This document shows, in pieces, positions 6,379-9,265 of a stretch of DNA of 9,265 nt. How positions within the stretch are numbered: position 1 is the stretch's first letter; each line of letters starts with the position of its first letter. Position numbers and translations under genes: made by a program. The stretch is taken from assembly GCA_002315535.1 (NCBI GenBank), contig DCHA01000037.1, positions 35,133 through 44,397 of the forward strand, written 5' to 3'. Below the pieces are notes generated by a model. It did no database searches. It was not told where the DNA came from and saw nothing but the letters and a program-made list of their open reading frames with translations. Source of the DNA: Firmicutes bacterium UBA1764. GTDB lineage: Bacteria; Bacillota; Clostridia; Peptostreptococcales; Anaerovoracaceae.

Positions 6379-8727
6379 TTAATTCAATTTAAGAATCAGG
6401 TTACAGAAACGCTGAATCATGTTTGCTGCTTCGGCTCTGGTTGCGAATCCCTGCGGAGCGAGCTCTGTTGTTGTTCTGCCCTTGATTATCTCTACAGCGT
6501 TGGCCCACTTCATGTTATCAAGTGCCCAGTCGCTGATAAGGTATGCATCGAGGAATGCTTTTAAATCTGCCCTCTTTGAAACATCAATCTTCTTGTATGC
6601 AGCGTAGCGCATCAGAATTGCGGCAAGCTGCTCGCGTGTTACGAAGTCATCCGGACCAAATGTTTTAGCATTATAGCCCTCGACTACTTCGGTTGACTGT
6701 GCCCAGCGAATGGCGTCTGTGTACCACATGCCAGCCGGAACATCCTCGAAGGTCATGTCGTAGTCTACCAGTGGGCTGCCTTCAATACGCCAGAGTATTG
6801 TAACGATCATTGCACGTGTCAGGTTTTCATTCGGTTCAAATTCTACATCGGAGGTTCCGTCCATGTACTTCTTTTCAACGCAGTAGTGTACGCCAGGGTG
6901 ATACCATTCCTTAGGATCACTGTCTGTGAACTTAGCGTATACACAGGTTTCGTCCTGTGGGCATGGACCTGCCTCTACAGGCTTGGTTGGATTTACGATT
7001 GGAATGTAAATCGGAACATAACGCTGAACCTTGTTGTAGGTGAGGACGAGATACTGTTCAACAGGGGTCTCCTGCTCTTTGTCCGCACGATATTCAATTA
7101 CATAGTCCTCGTCGGAGAAGAAGTAACCACTGTTGTCTTTGTCGTCCTTACTTACTTCACAATCGACAATAAAAACTGCTTCCGCTTCTGTTGGATCAAC
7201 ACGATGTGATACGCCGATATATGCATCCCCTGTTAAACCACCTTCACCTATGTTAATTACATTTCCAACATTATTATCGCCCCAAAGCATTAAGTTATCC
7301 GTTATATTAAGGCCAACAACATAATTGCCAGTAATCCTTGTTGATCTCTGCACTTCTATTGATGCAATATTACGTATTCCGGCACCACCGAAACCAGTTT
7401 TCCATTCACCCGTGGAACCTGCAATCTTATTGTTATTTATATTTGAACTATCAATAGTTAATTCACCAGCGTTTTCAATACCGCCACCATACAGACTCGC
7501 TGAGTTTCCAGAAACAGTGCTACCAGTTATAAAAACACTACCAATAATATTTTCAACACTTTCGTTAATATCATCTTCATTCATATTCTGATTATATATA
7601 CCGCCACCACAATCTGCGGTATTCTCATCTACATGAGAATTGCCAGAAATATCAACAGTACCACTATAGTTATAAATTCCTCCGCCACAGTCTGCAGTGT
7701 TATTAGATATCACAGATCCATTTTTTATATTAACTACACCACAATTATTGTAGATGCCGCCGCCACAATACGAAGTTAAACTTGCACTAAACAATTGCAT
7801 TAAATTAACATCCTGAGGCTCACCTTGAGGCTCCTCGTAAATAATTTCACGTGCGCAATTTTCAGTGATGTTTCCGGAGTTAACAACAATTTCACCTCCG
7901 TCATTATATATACCACCACCCTGGCATGCAGTATTTTCAGATATTCCAGCTCCATTTATAGTAACCGTACAGCCACTAGCATTGTAGATACCGCCACCAT
8001 GGCCGCCCATTAACATCTCAAGGTCATATCCCACATTTCCTTTAACTGCAACATTTCCAATAATATTGCCACCGTTAATTGTGGTTGTTCCATCTATTAC
8101 TGTGTTCTCACCAACATAACCATATCCGTTATAGATACCGCCACCAAATAAAGCGGCATTACCAATGATATTGCCTCCATTAATCGTTAATGTTCCGCCT
8201 TGATTATATATGCCTCCACCACATTCAACTTCCTTAAATTCACGACCTCCGGTTATGCATCCGCCAGAAACTTTAATTGCACCTTCACTTTCCTCTTCAC
8301 TATAAGCCTCATAGCAGCCATCTTCATCTTCATCAGTAAACCATCTCTCAGTTGATCCACTATCCTCAATCGTTAATGTTGCTCCAGCGCAAACAGTGAT
8401 AACGCTGCCTGTTCCAGTACCCTCTAAAACATGACCATTCAAATCAAGAGTAATATTTTGAGAAAAGTCAGATGTTGTTGCAATCACAATATTCTCCTCA
8501 ATATCACTCAGCAAAACTATTTTAGATTCAGTTTGCAGCGCTGTGATTAGTGCTTTATTAATAGTCTTAAAAGGCGATAATTCGCTGGTTCCATTATTAT
8601 CATCACTACCACTTTCAGCTACATAGTAGGTGTTGCCCGATTCTGCATATATAACCACGCTAAACCCAGATAACAGCGTGACAAGCATACATACGCATAT
8701 AAATAAACTTATTAGTCTTTTTTTCAT
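6379..8727 (-). CDS. secreted beta-helix surface protein with GGGIYN repeats and three SLH domains (782 aa)
   Basis: Residues 1-28 form a Sec signal peptide with an IYA-ES cleavage site. Residues about 32-125 begin with YYVAESGSDDNNGT and continue as SPFKTINKAL, the typical entry of right-handed parallel beta-helix proteins (DUF1565/pectate-lyase-like fold). Residues about 150-470 carry repeated rungs of the form N-x-A followed by GGGIYN: seven GGGIYN copies (170, 195, 244, 270, 322, 348, 374), one GGGIEN (414) and one degenerate GGAGIRN (447). The pattern recalls chlamydial polymorphic outer membrane protein repeats and other adhesin helices. Residues about 597-776 are three SLH repeats. The start is fixed by a strong GGAGG site (8740-8736) eight bases upstream and by the signal peptide. 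No catalytic motif of polysaccharide lyases is evident, so adhesion or matrix binding is more likely than enzymatic action, but this is inferred. Confidence 0.9.
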   Translation of the reverse strand: MKKRLISLFICVCMLVTLLSGFSVVIYAESGNTYYVAESGSDDNNGTSELSPFKTINKALITALQTESKIVLLSDIEENIVIATTSDFSQNITLDLNGHVLEGTGTGSVITVCAGATLTIEDSGSTERWFTDEDEDGCYEAYSEEESEGAIKVSGGCITGGREFKEVECGGGIYNQGGTLTINGGNIIGNAALFGGGIYNGYGYVGENTVIDGTTTINGGNIIGNVAVKGNVGYDLEMLMGGHGGGIYNASGCTVTINGAGISENTACQGGGIYNDGGEIVVNSGNITENCAREIIYEEPQGEPQDVNLMQLFSASLTSYCGGGIYNNCGVVNIKNGSVISNNTADCGGGIYNYSGTVDISGNSHVDENTADCGGGIYNQNMNEDDINESVENIIGSVFITGSTVSGNSASLYGGGIENAGELTIDSSNINNNKIAGSTGEWKTGFGGAGIRNIASIEVQRSTRITGNYVVGLNITDNLMLWGDNNVGNVINIGEGGLTGDAYIGVSHRVDPTEAEAVFIVDCEVSKDDKDNSGYFFSDEDYVIEYRADKEQETPVEQYLVLTYNKVQRYVPIYIPIVNPTKPVEAGPCPQDETCVYAKFTDSDPKEWYHPGVHYCVEKKYMDGTSDVEFEPNENLTRAMIVTILWRIEGSPLVDYDMTFEDVPAGMWYTDAIRWAQSTEVVEGYNAKTFGPDDFVTREQLAAILMRYAAYKKIDVSKRADLKAFLDAYLISDWALDNMKWANAVEIIKGRTTTELAPQGFATRAEAANMIQRFCNLILKLN
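6400..6939 (-). other. SLH triplet of the 782-aa protein
   Basis: Residues about 597-776 contain three SLH repeats, beginning FTDSDPKEWY, FEDVPAGMWY and, more divergent, AFLDAYLISDWA. The wall-polymer motif is TRAM (637-640), TREQ (697-700) and TRAE (763-766), so only the third is canonical. The second repeat shares an LWR-x2-G-x-P-x-VDYD stretch with the neighbouring 1995-residue protein, suggesting that the anchor modules are related even though the displayed parts differ. Confidence 0.88.
7369..8220 (-). repeat. GGGIYN beta-helix rung repeats
   Basis: Nine degenerate copies of a GGG-I-(Y/E/R)-N motif, most preceded by N-(T/S/A)-A and followed by a strand such as TLTINGGNI, span residues 170-453 of the 782-residue protein. 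Spacing varies from 25 to about 52 residues because several turns carry insertions. DNA identity between copies is low apart from the CCGCCACC-like core on the plus strand, so the repeats look old rather than recently amplified. The most alike pair lies at residues 348 and 374, sharing NTADCGGGIYN. Confidence 0.85.
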
Positions 8728-8751
8728 AGTATTTTCCTCCGAAAAACCAAG

Positions 8752-8768
8752 TGCGCCGTTTAGGCGCA
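8752..8768 (-). other. leader hairpin just upstream of the ribosome site of the 782-aa gene
   Basis: A perfect 6-bp GC-rich stem (TGCGCC/GGCGCA) with a 5-base loop sits in the predicted 5' untranslated region. It is followed on the minus strand by CTTGGTTTTT and then the GGAGG ribosome site at 8740-8736. It could stabilise the 5' end or act as a weak attenuator; the U-run starts five bases beyond the stem, so it is a poor terminator. Confidence 0.45.
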
Positions 8769-8815
8769 GTTAACCTAATACAAATTTTCAATTCATATTT
8801 AGTTATATGATAGCA

Positions 8816-8843
8816 ATTATAGGACGCCGGCATAATCCTCCAA
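8816..8843 (-). promoter_or_regulatory. promoter of the 782-aa surface protein gene
   Basis: On the minus strand TTGGAG (8843-8838) lies 16 bases before a perfect TATAAT (8821-8816). Initiation near 8809 would give a leader of about 80 bases that includes the hairpin at 8752-8768 and the strong ribosome site. The -35 box matches the consensus only at its TTG, which would fit a promoter needing an activator. Confidence 0.55.
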
Positions 8844-8849
8844 CTCTCA

Positions 8850-8862
8850 TATAGCCCCTATA
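8850..8862. promoter_or_regulatory. candidate LysR-type operator half (T-N11-A dyad)
   Basis: TATAG and CTATA flank three C residues, forming a 13-bp dyad that satisfies the T-N11-A rule for LysR-family binding sites. It lies seven bases upstream of the -35 box of the 782-residue gene, centred about 47 bases before its predicted transcription start, and within the gap shared with the divergent LysR gene. Binding is inferred from position and symmetry only. Confidence 0.4.
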
Positions 8863-8936
8863 AGGAAAATTAGATATTGTTTTTCAAGATATATCTGTGA
8901 TAGGCTTTAGTAAATAAACGGTTATCTTTATTTCAG

Positions 8937-8956
8937 CCATATGAATGTTCATATGG
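8937..8956. promoter_or_regulatory. 20-bp near-perfect palindrome ahead of the LysR gene
   Basis: CCATATGAA and TTCATATGG are perfect 9-base inverted arms separated by TG. The centre is about 36 bases upstream of the LysR start codon, a usual place for an autoregulatory operator. The even centre does not give a symmetric T-N11-A pair, so it may instead serve another dimeric regulator. Nothing in it resembles a terminator: no T-run follows and the arms are AT-rich. Confidence 0.45.
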
Positions 8957-8982
8957 TAACGCAGAATAAGGGGACTCAAAAA

Positions 8983-9265
8983 ATGACAAATCTTCAATTA
9001 CAGGCAGTGCTTCTTACGGCCAAGCTCGGATCGATTTCGGCCGCCGCAAAGGAGCTGAATGTATCTCAGCCAAATGCGAGCAGCAGTATAAAGCTGCTCG
9101 AAGACGAGATTGGCTTTCAAATTTTCTATAGAACAAGTGCCGGAGCTGAACTAACCCCAAAGGGTGAGCAGTTCATCGAGCACGCGCGCCAAATCCTTGA
9201 AGAGAGCGAAAAGATCATGGGATTGAAATCCTCTGAAGATATCTATAGGCTCAGGGTTGGCAGCA
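8983..9265 (+). CDS. LysR-type transcriptional regulator, N-terminal third (partial)
   Basis: The 94 residues present cover the winged helix-turn-helix of a LysR-family regulator. It begins MTNLQLQAVLLTAKLGSISA, with the recognition region AAKELNVSQPNASSSIKLLE at about 21-40, then the wing with FYRT (48-51) and LTPKGE (57-62), then the long linker helix (about 62-81) before the effector domain begins near residue 88. Family members are about 300 residues, so about two thirds lies beyond the window. The start is supported by AAGGGG (8968-8973) nine bases upstream and by the normal family N-terminus. The gene is divergent from the 782-residue surface protein gene across a 255-bp gap, the classical arrangement for a LysR regulator and its target. 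The inducer cannot be told without the C-terminal domain. Confidence 0.92.
   Translation, partial: MTNLQLQAVLLTAKLGSISAAAKELNVSQPNASSSIKLLEDEIGFQIFYRTSAGAELTPKGEQFIEHARQILEESEKIMGLKSSEDIYRLRVGS

Noticed and set aside
6419..8013. Plus-strand open frames opposite the 782-residue gene
   Set aside because: These are antisense shadows of a gene with clear signal peptide, repeats and SLH domains; none has its own start signals or family features.
7369..8220. Regular CCGCCACC-containing DNA repeats as a possible CRISPR array
   Set aside because: The spacing is irregular, the repeats are short and degenerate, and the pattern is fully explained by GGGIYN codons in a long open frame.
6379..8727. Polysaccharide lyase or glycosidase role for the beta-helix protein
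   Set aside because: The fold type allows it, but no clustered catalytic Asp/Lys/Arg motif could be seen, and the GGGIYN rung pattern is more typical of adhesins.

Overview
The window looks like a chromosomal segment of a low-to-moderate GC anaerobic Gram-positive bacterium, most likely a gut-type clostridium (Bacillota). This rests on two very large exported proteins with C-terminal S-layer homology (SLH) triplets, clostridial-style modules (paired-CxxC repeats, MBG-like Ig folds, an acidic Lys/Asp linker before the SLH block) and Shine-Dalgarno sites. No species can be named from the sequence.

Layout from left to right. Positions 1-77 (minus) hold the first 25 codons of a gene that leaves the window, possibly a COG2509-type FAD-dependent dehydrogenase, with a strong promoter lying directly against its start codon. 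Positions 78-298 are noncoding and contain an elaborate nested inverted-repeat structure (151-289), which is either a small RNA read on the plus strand or a bidirectional terminator. Positions 299-6286 (minus) encode a 1995-residue secreted multidomain surface protein. A 92-bp gap with an 11-bp terminator hairpin separates it from a second secreted SLH protein of 782 residues (6379-8727, minus), whose middle is a beta-helix built of GGGIYN rungs. Positions 8728-8982 are a divergent control region with a promoter for the 782-residue gene, two dyad-symmetric sites and a leader hairpin. From 8983 (plus) a LysR-type regulator gene begins and leaves the window after 94 codons.

How the parts may work together (inference): the two adjacent SLH proteins would be exported by the Sec pathway and held noncovalently on the cell wall, displaying different extracellular modules, probably for adhesion, matrix or carbohydrate contact. 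The divergent LysR regulator is placed to control the 782-residue gene and, through a terminator with a poor U-tract, perhaps part of the expression of the 1995-residue gene. No defence, mobile or CRISPR system is visible. The least explained items are the structured intergenic element, the roughly 800-residue unrecognised N-terminal region of the giant protein, and a 15-bp in-frame minisatellite in its wall-proximal linker.
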